Assembly (NCBI GenBank): GCA_963810615.1
Contig: CAWEOA010000004.1
Location: 1-64,000 of the forward strand
Direction of reading: 5' to 3'
DNA from: JARRQJ01 sp963810615
GTDB taxonomy: Bacteria; Pseudomonadota; Gammaproteobacteria; DRLM01
DNA length: 64,000 bases
Both the position numbers and the translations under genes were made by a program. This document shows positions 17,896 to 25,701 of the stretch, piece by piece. The notes beneath the pieces are model-generated. The model worked only from the letters and a program-made list of their open reading frames with translations, made no database searches and was not told the origin of the DNA. Each line of letters opens with the position of its first letter. The stretch's first letter is position 1.

Positions 17896-18626
17896 CAACG
17901 CAACTCCGCCGCAGGCTTTTTTTCGGTGTTACGCTCGATGCGCGCCACCTGGCCGTCGCTGATGTACACCACGCGATCGGCCATGGCGGCGATCACCGCA
18001 TTGTGGGTAATGACCGCGGTGGTGGTGCCCAGTTCACGGTTGACGCGCGCGATCACGTCCAGCACCAGGATGCCGGTCTGGGCGTCCAGGGCGCCGGTGG
18101 GTTCGTCGCACAACAATACCTGCGGCCGTTTCGCCACCGCGCGGGCGATAGCCACGCGCTGTTGTTCGCCGCCGGACATTTGCGTCGGAAAATGATCGAG
18201 GCGCTCTCCCAGACCGACCAGAGTCAGCGCCTCCTCCGGCGTCATGGGATTGTTGGCGATCTCCGTGACCAGGGCGACGTTTTCGCGGGCGGTCAGACTG
18301 GGAATGAGATTGTAAAACTGGAATACGAAACCCACATGCTCGCGGCGATAGCGAGTCAAGGCCGCGTCATCGTAGATGCTGAGGTCATGATCGCCGTAGC
18401 GCACCTTACCGCTGGTGGGACTGTCCAGACCGCCGAGTATATTGAGCAGAGTGGACTTGCCGCTGCCCGAAGGCCCCAGCAACACCACAAACTCGCCGAT
18501 GTAAAGATCCAAATCCACGCCGCGCAGCGCCTGGACCTGAACGTCGCCCATTTGATAGACCTTGGTCAACCCCCTTGCTTCGAATACGGAGCGCGGCGAC
18601 TGCGCGGTTTGCTCTTCCTGGTTCAT
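17892..18626 (-). CDS. ABC transporter ATP-binding protein (LolD/MacB-NBD family)
   Basis: The product has 244 residues. Walker A GPSGSGKST (about 51-59), Q-loop in VFQFYNLIPSLTARENV, signature SGGEQQRVAIARA, Walker B LLCDEPTGALD and the switch His in ITHN are all intact. The family partners with FtsX-type permeases in lipoprotein release or mechanotransmission. It begins a three-gene operon (ATPase, permease, adaptor) with a 4-base overlap to the permease. The N-terminus has an extra 15 polar residues. The ribosome-binding site at the ATG 18626 is poor, so a start slightly inside is possible. Confidence 0.93.
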   Translation of the reverse strand: MNQEEQTAQSPRSVFEARGLTKVYQMGDVQVQALRGVDLDLYIGEFVVLLGPSGSGKSTLLNILGGLDSPTSGKVRYGDHDLSIYDDAALTRYRREHVGFVFQFYNLIPSLTARENVALVTEIANNPMTPEEALTLVGLGERLDHFPTQMSGGEQQRVAIARAVAKRPQVLLCDEPTGALDAQTGILVLDVIARVNRELGTTTAVITHNAVIAAMADRVVYISDGQVARIERNTEKKPAAELRW

Positions 18627-18966
18627 CGAAACTGGCCCAAGCGATTCTTATGCGCTCAGTTTACTAAAGAGTGGGCGGGAAAGGTTGACCTATATCATCG
18701 CCGCCGGCGATACCATTAGGACAGTAACTGCTTCCCGGCGGAGATTAATGAACAATGGCTGATTGTGTCGATAATAATTCGGCGTAAGCGTTGTGGCGGT
18801 CGCCGTCATCACGGTCTGTACATAAGCGAAAAATTGTGCAGAAACGAAAGTGACTTTGACGATGGCCCGGGTCACGAGCCAACTTCAGCAGCGGATGAAA
18901 TCGAAAAGCGCTAAACCGTCTTAGCAAGCACGTTTGTCGATGGAGAAGATTTATCGGACAAGCAAG
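18627..18966. other. Intergenic region between ABC operon and cheV
   Basis: No gene or strong structure is seen in these 340 bases. It should contain the promoter of the ABC operon (transcribed leftward) and the transcription end of cheV. Confidence 0.4.
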
Positions 18967-19929
18967 TTACGCCGCCGGCGCTTCCTCGATATTGATATAA
19001 GGCGACATGGCTTTTGCCAGTTCGCGCGGATCGAACTTGGGTACATAACCGTCAACACCCACGGATTTACCGACGGAGATATTGGCATCGGAGGATAGCG
19101 ATGAATGCATGATGACCGGGATCCCCTTGAAGCGCTTGTCATCCTTAATCTTACGCGTCAAGACATAACCATCCATGCCCGGCATCTCGATGTCGGTCAG
19201 GACCAGCTGTACGAGCTCGGATGTCGGGACCTTCATGATATCGGCCCGTTCCGCAAGCTCGGTCAGACGTTCCCACGCCTCTTCCCCGTTCTTGGCCGCC
19301 ATGTGCTTGACGCCGAGAGTATCCAGGGTCTTGGCGATTTGTTTACGCGCAACCGAAGAATCGTCGACATAGAAAACGGTGGCCTGATTGTGAATTTTCT
19401 CCATACCATCAAAGGCGGTATTGTCTTCGAGTTTCCCGGCAGTCTCGGCCAGAACCTTCTCGACGTCGATAAGCATGACGATGCGTTGGTCCTCCAACTC
19501 GGTCACGGCCGTCACCAGCCCACCCAGGCGATCCGCCAGCATCTGCGGCGGTACTTTGATGTCATTCCAATCCATGCGCAGGATCTGCTCGACCGAATGC
19601 ACGAGAAAGCCTTGGGTACTGCGATTGAAATCGGTGACGATCAAGATCTTCGGCGGCTCGTTGACCTGCATCGCGCAAAAATGCGACAGATCTATCACCG
19701 GTATCATCTGGCCGCGCAGGCTGATCATGCCCTGGACCCCGGGCGGCATATCCGGGGCGTGTGTCACCTGAGGGACATGCATTACCTCGCGAACCTTGAA
19801 GACATTGATCCCGAAGACCTCCTCACGGCCGGTCTGCGTATCGACACCCAAACTGAATAGAAGAATCTCAAGCCGGTTGGCACCGGCGAGACGGGTTCGT
19901 TGGTCTACCGACCGCATAAAGTCACTCAT
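18967..19929 (-). CDS. cheV: Chemotaxis coupling protein CheV (CheW-receiver fusion)
   Basis: The product has 320 residues. A CheW-like domain (about 20-165; FGINVFKVREV, GMISLRGQMIPVIDL) is joined to a receiver domain (about 180-310) with the acidic pair in YVDDS, the phospho-acceptor Asp in LTDIEMPGMDGY and the Lys in VPKFDP. CheV couples chemoreceptors to CheA and its receiver is thought to adjust adaptation. GGGGGAAG precedes the ATG. No other chemotaxis gene is adjacent, so this is an orphan copy acting with a cluster elsewhere. Confidence 0.95.
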   Translation of the reverse strand: MSDFMRSVDQRTRLAGANRLEILLFSLGVDTQTGREEVFGINVFKVREVMHVPQVTHAPDMPPGVQGMISLRGQMIPVIDLSHFCAMQVNEPPKILIVTDFNRSTQGFLVHSVEQILRMDWNDIKVPPQMLADRLGGLVTAVTELEDQRIVMLIDVEKVLAETAGKLEDNTAFDGMEKIHNQATVFYVDDSSVARKQIAKTLDTLGVKHMAAKNGEEAWERLTELAERADIMKVPTSELVQLVLTDIEMPGMDGYVLTRKIKDDKRFKGIPVIMHSSLSSDANISVGKSVGVDGYVPKFDPRELAKAMSPYINIEEAPAA

Positions 19930-20067
19930 GGCTTCCCCCAGAATTCAAATTAGTTCTGGTCTAAACATCGACCCTCGCGGCAAATGTTTAAGGGTAAGAA
20001 TCGGCTATTGCTCCATAAGAAAGCCCTGATTTGAATCAAGCTTTTATTCGAACACACGGAAGAGGAG

Positions 20068-20093
20068 CGGCGGGCCGACCGTGCGGCCCGCCG
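20068..20093 (-). terminator. Very stable GC hairpin downstream of the VOC-protein gene
   Basis: A perfect 10-bp stem CGGCGGGCCG / CGGCCCGCCG has the loop ACCGTG on the plus strand. It lies 72 bases past the stop of the minus-strand gene at 20165 and between it and cheV. The T run after it is poor (CTCCTCTTCC on the minus strand), so terminator function is likely but not certain. Confidence 0.55.
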
Positions 20094-20164
20094 AGCCTTT
20101 GCATTTTCAACGCAACTAATTGATAAAAAAATAGAATTTAACGAAAGAGGAGCGGGGGCATCCC

Positions 20165-20578
20165 TCACGGCGTCACAACGATCATCCACGACACGCCGAA
20201 ACGGTCGGCGACCATACCGAAGCGCGAAGAGAAGAAGGTCTTGGTCAAAGGCATCTGCACCTGGCCGCCATCGAGCAAAGCAGTGTACAGGCGTTCCGCC
20301 TCCTTATCGTCCGCAACCGTGAGCGACAGCGAAATACCTTGAAAGCTGGGTTGGTCCAGGCAGCGGCCGTCCGAGGCCATCACCGTCGTTTCCCCGAGGC
20401 GAAAGCTGGCATGCATGATCTTATTCTCGGAACCGGGGGGGACCATATCGGGCGGCGGCGGCTCGGGGCTGTCCTTATAACGCAACAACCCCGTCACTTC
20501 GGCGCCAAGCACGTCACAATAGAATTGGATCGCCTCTTCTGCGCGACCATCAAAGAACAGATAGGGTTGGACTTGCAT
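20165..20578 (-). CDS. VOC-superfamily protein (PhnB/glyoxalase-like)
   Basis: The product has 137 residues. It begins QPYLFFDGRAEEAIQFYCDVLGAEV, the usual beta-alpha opening of a PhnB-type VOC domain. Later it has KIMHASFRLGETTVMASDG, and it ends FGMVADRFGVSWMIVV. Metal-binding positions of true glyoxalase I are not clearly all present, so enzymatic activity is unknown. AGGAA lies 6 bases before the ATG. It is the last gene in a cluster with two DGPF-domain proteins and an ECF42 sigma factor, genes that commonly travel together. Confidence 0.9.
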   Translation of the reverse strand: MQVQPYLFFDGRAEEAIQFYCDVLGAEVTGLLRYKDSPEPPPPDMVPPGSENKIMHASFRLGETTVMASDGRCLDQPSFQGISLSLTVADDKEAERLYTALLDGGQVQMPLTKTFFSSRFGMVADRFGVSWMIVVTP

Positions 20579-20628
20579 GCTATTTCCTTTCTCGAATTTG
20601 AACGTAACTTTAGTGTTGCCGTAGACGG

Positions 20629-20973
20629 CTAGGAACCGGCCATATCGCGAATTGGCCGGATCGGCCGCACCTCGATGCAGCCGACCTGCGCCGGCGGGAT
20701 TTTCGCCGCCACTTGGACGGCCTCGTTAAGATCCCGAGCCTCGATGAGATAAAACCCGGCGAGCTGTTCCTTGGTCTCGGCGAAGGGACCGTCGGTGAGC
20801 GTAACCCTTCCGTTGCGCACCCGCACGGTGGTCGCCGTATTCACAGGCTGCAGCGCTTCGGACGCGAGACACTGTCCCTTGTCACGCAGCGCGGCATCGT
20901 ACTCAATGCATTCGTCGACCGGCATGGACTGGATGTCCCGTTCATCTCCATATACCAGGCACAGGTATTTCAT
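20629..20973 (-). CDS. DGPF/YCII-related domain protein
   Basis: The product has 114 residues. A short ferredoxin-like fold starts MKYLCLVYGDE and has the signature TDGPFAETKEQLAGFYLIEA. This family (PF03795) is the regular genomic partner of ECF42-type sigma factors; biochemical function is unknown. A GGGAGGG ribosome-binding site lies before the ATG. The C-terminus (EVRPIRPI) carries the usual family ending. Second of two DGPF paralogues in the cluster. Confidence 0.92.
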   Translation of the reverse strand: MKYLCLVYGDERDIQSMPVDECIEYDAALRDKGQCLASEALQPVNTATTVRVRNGRVTLTDGPFAETKEQLAGFYLIEARDLNEAVQVAAKIPPAQVGCIEVRPIRPIRDMAGS

Positions 20974-21043
20974 ATAGCCCTCCCGCTCAGGTTAAGTAAT
21001 GAGGTGACCCGCCAGTCGTCGGTGCGGAGCGATCACGCTGTGT

Positions 21044-21460
21044 TCAGTGTTGGTTACCGGTATCCAAGTCACGGAAGCGCTCGATCGCCGCATTAGGCTC
21101 GAAGTCTTCCAATTCGAATAATTGCCGCACCTCGATTTCCGCGATGCCGCTGTCACCGGCGGGATTGGGAAACCGCTGCGTCCACTCCAACGCCTCTTCC
21201 CGGGACTTGGCCTGGATGAGCGTATAACCGGCGATCAACTCCTTGGTCTCGGCGAAAGGCCCGTCGGTCACGCTGCGTTGCGCGCCGTTGTAGCCGATAC
21301 GCCAACCCTTGGCGCTGGGCTGCAAGCCGGAGGCATCGAGCAGCATGCCGGCCTGAGCCAGTTTTTCGTGGTACTCCACCATTTCGGCCAAGAGCGCCTC
21401 CTTGGGCATGACCCCGGCCTCGGTGTCCTGGGTGGCCTTGACGATAATCATGAATCTCAT
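21044..21460 (-). CDS. DGPF/YCII-related domain protein
   Basis: The product has 138 residues. The family opening MRFMIIVKATQDTEAG and the signature TDGPFAETKELIAGYTLIQAKS are clear. A short acidic C-terminal extension (FELEDFEPN) precedes the end. AAAGGAG lies upstream of the ATG at 21460. Located between its paralogue at 20629 and the sigma factor gene, it is probably co-transcribed and under control of that sigma factor. Confidence 0.92.
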   Translation of the reverse strand: MRFMIIVKATQDTEAGVMPKEALLAEMVEYHEKLAQAGMLLDASGLQPSAKGWRIGYNGAQRSVTDGPFAETKELIAGYTLIQAKSREEALEWTQRFPNPAGDSGIAEIEVRQLFELEDFEPNAAIERFRDLDTGNQH

Positions 21461-21538
21461 GCTTGTATCTCCTTTGCTTATGGAACGGTTAGATACCCTA
21501 TAGTCGATCCACGAGGCAATAAATCGACACCGCTACCA

Positions 21539-22786
21539 TTAATTTTTCAGCTCGGCCAAACGCCGCTCCAGAAAGCGCCGTTCCGGCTCCTGGCGAGTGA
21601 GCGTCAGCGCCCGTTGGTAGGCGGACACGGCGTCCGCCGTCCGTCCCGCTCTGCGGCATAGATCGGCCCGCGCCGCATGCGCAAGACGATAATCCGCCAG
21701 TTCGCCGCGCGCCAAAATGTCATCGATAAGCGCCAGTCCCGCCGTCGGTCCGTCGCGCATCGCCACCGCCACGGCGCGGTTCAGCTCGATTACCGGCGAC
21801 GACTCGATGCGCAGCAATACGTCGTACAAGCCGACGATCTGCACCCAATCGGTTTGAGCCGCTGTGGCCGCCTCGGCATGCACCGCAGAAATCGCCGCCT
21901 GGAGCGAATATGGGCCGAAGCGGCGCGACGCCAAAGCGCGCTCGACCAATGCCAATCCCTCGTTGATATATTCGCGGTTCCACAGTGTACGGTCCTGCTC
22001 TTCGAGCAGGATCAAATCACCCGCCGCCGAGCTGCGTGCCGCGCGCCGCGATTCATTCAACAGCATCAGCGCCAACAGACCCAATGCCTCGGGCTCGGGC
22101 AGCAACTCCACCAATAACCTGCCCAGACGGATCGCCTCGCCCGAGAGATCGTGGCGCATCAATTCCATCCCCGCCGATGCCAGATAGCCCTCGTTGAACA
22201 CCAGATAGACGACGCGCAGCACGCTGTCGAGCCGCTCCGCAAATTCCGCCGGCGACGGCACTTGATAGGGAATGCGCGCATCGCGGATCTTGGATTTTGC
22301 GCGTACGATGCGTTGCGCCAGCGTCGGAGCAGCAGTGAGAAACGCCTGCGCGATCTCTTCGGTGGTCAACCCGCATACCTCGCGCAGCGTCAAGGCCACT
22401 TGCGCGTCCGCCGGCAGGGCCGGATGACAGCAGGTAAAGATCAGCCTGAGGCGATCGTCCTCTACACCTTCGTCATCCCCCAGCACGCAGTCATCGTCGC
22501 CGGCGATCTCTGTAACATCATCGTCCAGAGAGGTAAAGCGTGCGCGGCGGCGCATGCCGTCGATGGCCTTGAAGCGCGCGGTGGATACCAGCCACGCACG
22601 CGGCTTGGCCGGCACGCCGTCCCGCGGCCATTGTTCCAGCGCCGCCCTGAAGGCGTCGTGTAGCGCCTCCTCTGCGCTGTCGAAATCGCCGAGCAAACGC
22701 ACCAAGGTGGCGAAGACGCGGCGCGACTCGGTGCGATACAAGCCGTCCACCACCTCGCGCATATTTTCATTTGTATTTGCGTTCAT
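21539..22786 (-). CDS. ECF sigma factor of the ECF42 type with C-terminal extension
   Basis: The product has 415 residues, about twice a normal ECF sigma. Region 2 is at about 10-80 (LVRLLGDFDSAEEALHDAF, WLVSTARFKAIDGMRR) and region 4 at about 110-170 (LTLREVCGLTTEEIAQAFL). An extra helical C-terminal domain of about 230 residues (TPR-like, ending ERRFLERRLAELKN) follows. This matches ECF42 / COG4941, which has no anti-sigma factor and uses the C-terminal domain for control. It heads a cluster with two DGPF proteins and a VOC protein, the usual partners. Its start codon overlaps, as ATGA, the end of a decayed MarR-type frame upstream. Confidence 0.93.
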   Translation of the reverse strand: MNANTNENMREVVDGLYRTESRRVFATLVRLLGDFDSAEEALHDAFRAALEQWPRDGVPAKPRAWLVSTARFKAIDGMRRRARFTSLDDDVTEIAGDDDCVLGDDEGVEDDRLRLIFTCCHPALPADAQVALTLREVCGLTTEEIAQAFLTAAPTLAQRIVRAKSKIRDARIPYQVPSPAEFAERLDSVLRVVYLVFNEGYLASAGMELMRHDLSGEAIRLGRLLVELLPEPEALGLLALMLLNESRRAARSSAAGDLILLEEQDRTLWNREYINEGLALVERALASRRFGPYSLQAAISAVHAEAATAAQTDWVQIVGLYDVLLRIESSPVIELNRAVAVAMRDGPTAGLALIDDILARGELADYRLAHAARADLCRRAGRTADAVSAYQRALTLTRQEPERRFLERRLAELKN

Positions 22787-23111
22787 CGTTCCGTATCCGT
22801 CCGGTTTTCATCAAGCACCCTTGATTCGCGGCGGCGGCGATGCCAGAAAGGCGCCGCCGTGACTCCCTCGCGCGCGCGGGGGCGATTCACCTCATCCCTG
22901 ACTTGCTGGATGAGTCCGCGTTGCTCGAGGCGATTGAGGATGTGGGTAACCGTGCCCTGACTGAGGCTGACGCGTCCCGCCAGTTCGCCGACGGTGAGGG
23001 GGCCGGCAGACCATGGCTTTCCAACAGCGTGCGGGAATGCAGATCCACGGCGCGAATCACTCGGCGCAGCGCGATTATCACCTGGTCGGCAAGATTTGAT
23101 TTGCCTTTCAT
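22783..23111 (-). pseudogene. MarR-family regulator remnant upstream of the ECF42 gene
   Basis: The minus strand starts at ATG 23111 with a MarR-like first helix (LADQVIIALRRVIRAVDLHSRTLLESHGL). About 8 bases later, in another frame, it resumes with the winged-helix core LTVGELAGRVSLSQGTVTHI and LNRLEQRGLIQQVRDEVNRPRA. The 40-50 bases that should encode the intervening segment are missing, which explains the frame change. The C-terminal dimerisation part is replaced by a short Arg-rich tail. The second frame stops in the ATGA that starts the sigma gene. It was probably once a functional first gene of that operon. Confidence 0.7.
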
Positions 23112-23179
23112 GAGAGTAGGTTCCGCAAATTATCTCGTGTCATAACTATATTAAATCCCCCCATCACCTTGGACGCGCC

Positions 23180-23207
23180 TTGAAAAAAAGCCAATCTCCT
23201 GTAAAAT
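23180..23207 (+). promoter_or_regulatory. Predicted sigma-70-type promoter of the 23-31 kb operon
   Basis: TTGAAA (23180-23185) and TAAAAT (23202-23207) are separated by 16 bases, a good match to the consensus. The first gene of the operon starts 124 bases downstream. A short GC-rich palindromic stretch (CCGCACTGCGG) lies in the presumed leader. Confidence 0.6.
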
Positions 23208-23330
23208 TATGGCCTTAATTCACACATCGCCGCACTGCGGCACGGCGAATATCGTTTTGACCAAAAACAATATTGGCAAGGAGCGTCGCCGGCGTACCTT
23301 GGGACGGCTCCTCCAATTATCTAAGTTGCC

Positions 23331-23603
23331 ATGACGGCCAAGCTCATCAGCCTCCTCACGCGCCATTGTAGCTTGCGAATCTCTGCACTGGTCGCCTTGT
23401 TATTGATATGGCAGCTGCCGACCGCGCTCGCCGAGACGCCACCGCAGACCCCCAGCCTGTCCAGCGATACCGAGAAGGTGACCGTGGCCCATCATCCGCC
23501 CTATCGCGCGTTTATGTTTTTCGTCGGCCTGGGTATGGTGGTATTGGTCGCGACACTGCCGCTGGAACGCAGCGCGGAAAGGGAACGCGATGACAGGCAC
23601 TGA
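23331..23603 (+). CDS. Small membrane-anchored protein, first gene of the amide/ureido operon
   Basis: The product has 90 residues. A signal-peptide-like N-terminus has its hydrophobic core at about 17-32 and AlaLeuAla before residue 35. A polar stretch (ETPPQTPSLSSDTEK) and a second hydrophobic helix (AFMFFVGLGMVVLVATL, about 60-76) follow, with a charged tail. It could be a small transport or assembly subunit. I do not recognise it. The end overlaps the hydrolase gene by 14 bases, which argues that it is real and coupled. The ribosome-binding site before the ATG is weak. Confidence 0.6.
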   Translation: MTAKLISLLTRHCSLRISALVALLLIWQLPTALAETPPQTPSLSSDTEKVTVAHHPPYRAFMFFVGLGMVVLVATLPLERSAERERDDRH

Positions 23604-24831
23604 ACTGCGAGTCAATGCCCAGCGCCTCCGCGAGGATATCGATGCCCTGGCGCGCATCGGCCGTCATGAAGATCACGGCATCTATCGCATGTCCTTCAGC
23701 ACGGGAGACAAGGCGGGCCGCGACTGGTTGCGGCAACGCATCACCGACAGCGGCTTGACCCTTCATCAGGACGGCGCCGCCAATATCTGCGCCCGCCTCA
23801 ACTGGGACGGCAAGACTCCAGGCGTCATGGCTGGCTCGCACATCGATACCGTGCCCGGCGCCGGTCATCTCGACGGCGCGCTGGGTGTGGTGTGCGCACT
23901 GGAAGCGCTGCGGGTCTTGCAGGAAGAAAATATCAGCTTGCGCCGCCCCCTGGAGGCGGTAGCCTTCACCGACGAAGAAGGCCGTTTCGGCGGCATGTTC
24001 GGCTCGCAGGCCATCGCCGGCCTGGTGACGCCGGAGTATCTGCACAATGCCTGCGACCTAGACGGGGTCAGCCTGGTCACCGCCATGGCGGAACACGGCC
24101 TGGATGCCCGCGAAGCCCTGCACGCCCAGCGCCCGCCCGGCAGTATTCACGCCTATGTGGAACTGCACATCGAACAAGGACCGGTGCTGGATCGCAAGGG
24201 CGTCAGCATCGGTATCGTCGACGCCATCACCGGCCTGTTCAAATGGGAGATCACCTTGAGCGGCGCCGCCAACCACGCCGGCACCACCCCCATGAACATG
24301 CGCACCGACGCCTTTCAGGGACTGGCGGAATTCGCCGGCGAGATCGACCGCGTGCTGGAGGAGTACGGCAGCCCGCGCAGCACCGCCACCATCGGCCGGG
24401 TCGAGCTGATACCGGGTGCGGCCAACGTCATCCCCGGACAGGTGATCTTTTCACTGGACGTGCGCGACGCGGACGACGCCACCCTGCAGATGCTGGGCGA
24501 CGCCTTTAACCGCACCCTGGCGGCCATCGCGCGTCGCCGCGGCCTGATGTTCGAGTTCGCGGTGTTGAGCGAACTCGCGCCGGTGCGCTGTGCCGCGCAG
24601 GTGCTGCAGGCCATCGAACAAGCGGTGGAAAACGCAGGGCTGTCTTCGACCCACATCACCAGCGGCGCCGCCCACGACGCCCAGATCATCGCCGGCATCG
24701 CCCCCGCCGGGATGATCTTCGTGCCCAGCAAGGAAGGCCGCAGCCACTCGGCGGCGGAGTGGACCGCCTGGGCCGACATCGAGGCCGGGGCCAACACCTT
24801 ATTGAACGCATTGCGGCGATTGGCAAGTTGA
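23590..24831 (+). CDS. M20-family amidohydrolase: N-carbamoyl-amino-acid hydrolase / allantoate amidohydrolase type
   Basis: The product has 413 residues. The binuclear metal site is readable: GSHIDTVPG (His84, Asp86), HLDGALG, FTDEEG with the general-base and metal Glu pair, and a late His in GRSHS. The dimerisation-lid segment contains LSGAANHAGTTPM. ELHIEQGPVLD is typical of the hydantoinase/carbamoylase subgroup that splits N-carbamoyl groups or allantoate, giving ammonia, CO2 and an amine. AAAGGGA stands upstream of the ATG. The stop is followed by the next gene after 2 bases. Placed with a carbamoyltransferase homologue and an amidase, it probably acts on a ureido intermediate; the actual substrate is unknown. 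Confidence 0.9.
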   Translation: MTGTELRVNAQRLREDIDALARIGRHEDHGIYRMSFSTGDKAGRDWLRQRITDSGLTLHQDGAANICARLNWDGKTPGVMAGSHIDTVPGAGHLDGALGVVCALEALRVLQEENISLRRPLEAVAFTDEEGRFGGMFGSQAIAGLVTPEYLHNACDLDGVSLVTAMAEHGLDAREALHAQRPPGSIHAYVELHIEQGPVLDRKGVSIGIVDAITGLFKWEITLSGAANHAGTTPMNMRTDAFQGLAEFAGEIDRVLEEYGSPRSTATIGRVELIPGAANVIPGQVIFSLDVRDADDATLQMLGDAFNRTLAAIARRRGLMFEFAVLSELAPVRCAAQVLQAIEQAVENAGLSSTHITSGAAHDAQIIAGIAPAGMIFVPSKEGRSHSAAEWTAWADIEAGANTLLNALRRLAS

Positions 24832-24833
24832 AC

Positions 24834-25583
24834 ATGAGCAAGGAAAACGAAAAAGACATCAAGGCGGGCATCGAGGCTTTTCTCGAAGTCGATCCCTTAC
24901 GGGATACCTATCGGAAATCTATCACCCATACACCGGCGGTAACACGCTCGTTGCGGGCACACAAAACCGCACTGCTGTGTATCGACCTGCAATATCTGGA
25001 CGCGGCGCCGGGATACGGCGTGTTCGCCGACGTAGCGGCCTCGGGCGTACCCCTGGAGGCGCAGGAATATTATTTCGAGCGTCTGCATAACATCGTATTA
25101 CCCAATGTGCGCCGCCTACAGGATGCCTTTCGCGTCCATCAACTGGAAGTGATCCACACCCGCATTCAGTCCCTCACCCAGGACGGCCGCGACCGCAGCG
25201 TCGGACACAAGCGTCTCGGCTTGCACGCCGCGCCGGGTTCCAAGGAGGCCGAGTTCATTGAACAGGTCGCACCCATCGACAACGAGATCGTCATCAACAA
25301 AACTGCCAGCGGCGTGTTCAACGCCACCAATATCGAATACATCCTGCGCAACATGGACATCAACGGTCTGGTGGTGGTGGGCGTCTACAGCAACGAATGC
25401 GTGTCCACCGCGATCCGCGACGCCTGCGACCTGGGTTTTCACGTCACCCTCATCGCCGACGGCTGCGCCACGGTGACCCCCGAACTGCAGAAGGCCACCA
25501 TCACCACCATGAAGGACCGCTATGCGCGGGTGATGACCGCCGATGAGGCCATCGCCGAGATTCAACAGGTGGTGGAATCATGA
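24834..25583 (+). CDS. Isochorismatase-fold cysteine amidohydrolase
   Basis: The product has 249 residues. The catalytic triad of the family is present: Asp51 in CIDLQ, Lys156 in INKTASG and Cys189 in SNECVSTAIRDACDLGF. Relatives with this architecture include N-carbamoylsarcosine amidase, ureidoacrylate amidohydrolase, biuret hydrolase and nicotinamidase; the GVFNATNIEYILR loop favours the ureido/carbamoyl group rather than nicotinamidase (no metal-binding motif seen). The ATG at 24834 follows the previous stop by 2 bases, so translation is coupled. The end overlaps the next frame as ATGA. Confidence 0.9.
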   Translation: MSKENEKDIKAGIEAFLEVDPLRDTYRKSITHTPAVTRSLRAHKTALLCIDLQYLDAAPGYGVFADVAASGVPLEAQEYYFERLHNIVLPNVRRLQDAFRVHQLEVIHTRIQSLTQDGRDRSVGHKRLGLHAAPGSKEAEFIEQVAPIDNEIVINKTASGVFNATNIEYILRNMDINGLVVVGVYSNECVSTAIRDACDLGFHVTLIADGCATVTPELQKATITTMKDRYARVMTADEAIAEIQQVVES

Positions 25584-25691
25584 ACAACATGCACAGCGCC
25601 GCGCTGGCCTGGTTGGCTGGTCGGCATCGCTACTCTGGTCACGGTGCTGGCACCCATCGTGTTGATCATTTTCTGGATAGAGACTTGGTAA
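25580..25691 (+). pseudogene. Tiny single-pass membrane protein with an apparent frameshift
   Basis: The ATG at 25580 overlaps the previous stop (ATGA) and opens MNNMHSAALAWL. In the same frame the sequence then becomes non-hydrophobic. One base further, another frame reads LVGIATLVTVLAPIVLIIFW and ends IETW with TAA at 25689-25691, a clear membrane helix. Removing one G near 25613-25616 joins both parts into a 36-residue protein. The spacing in the operon and the clean helix make a real small gene likely, with a sequencing error or a recent mutation. Similar tiny membrane proteins often serve as transporter subunits; function here is unknown. Confidence 0.55.
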
Positions 25692-25701
25692 AGGGACGCT
25701 T

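Noticed and set aside
16690..18195. Long plus-strand frame of about 500 codons
   Set aside because: It lies antisense to the ABC permease and ATPase genes; its His/Gln/Arg-rich composition is typical of an antisense shadow in GC-rich DNA.
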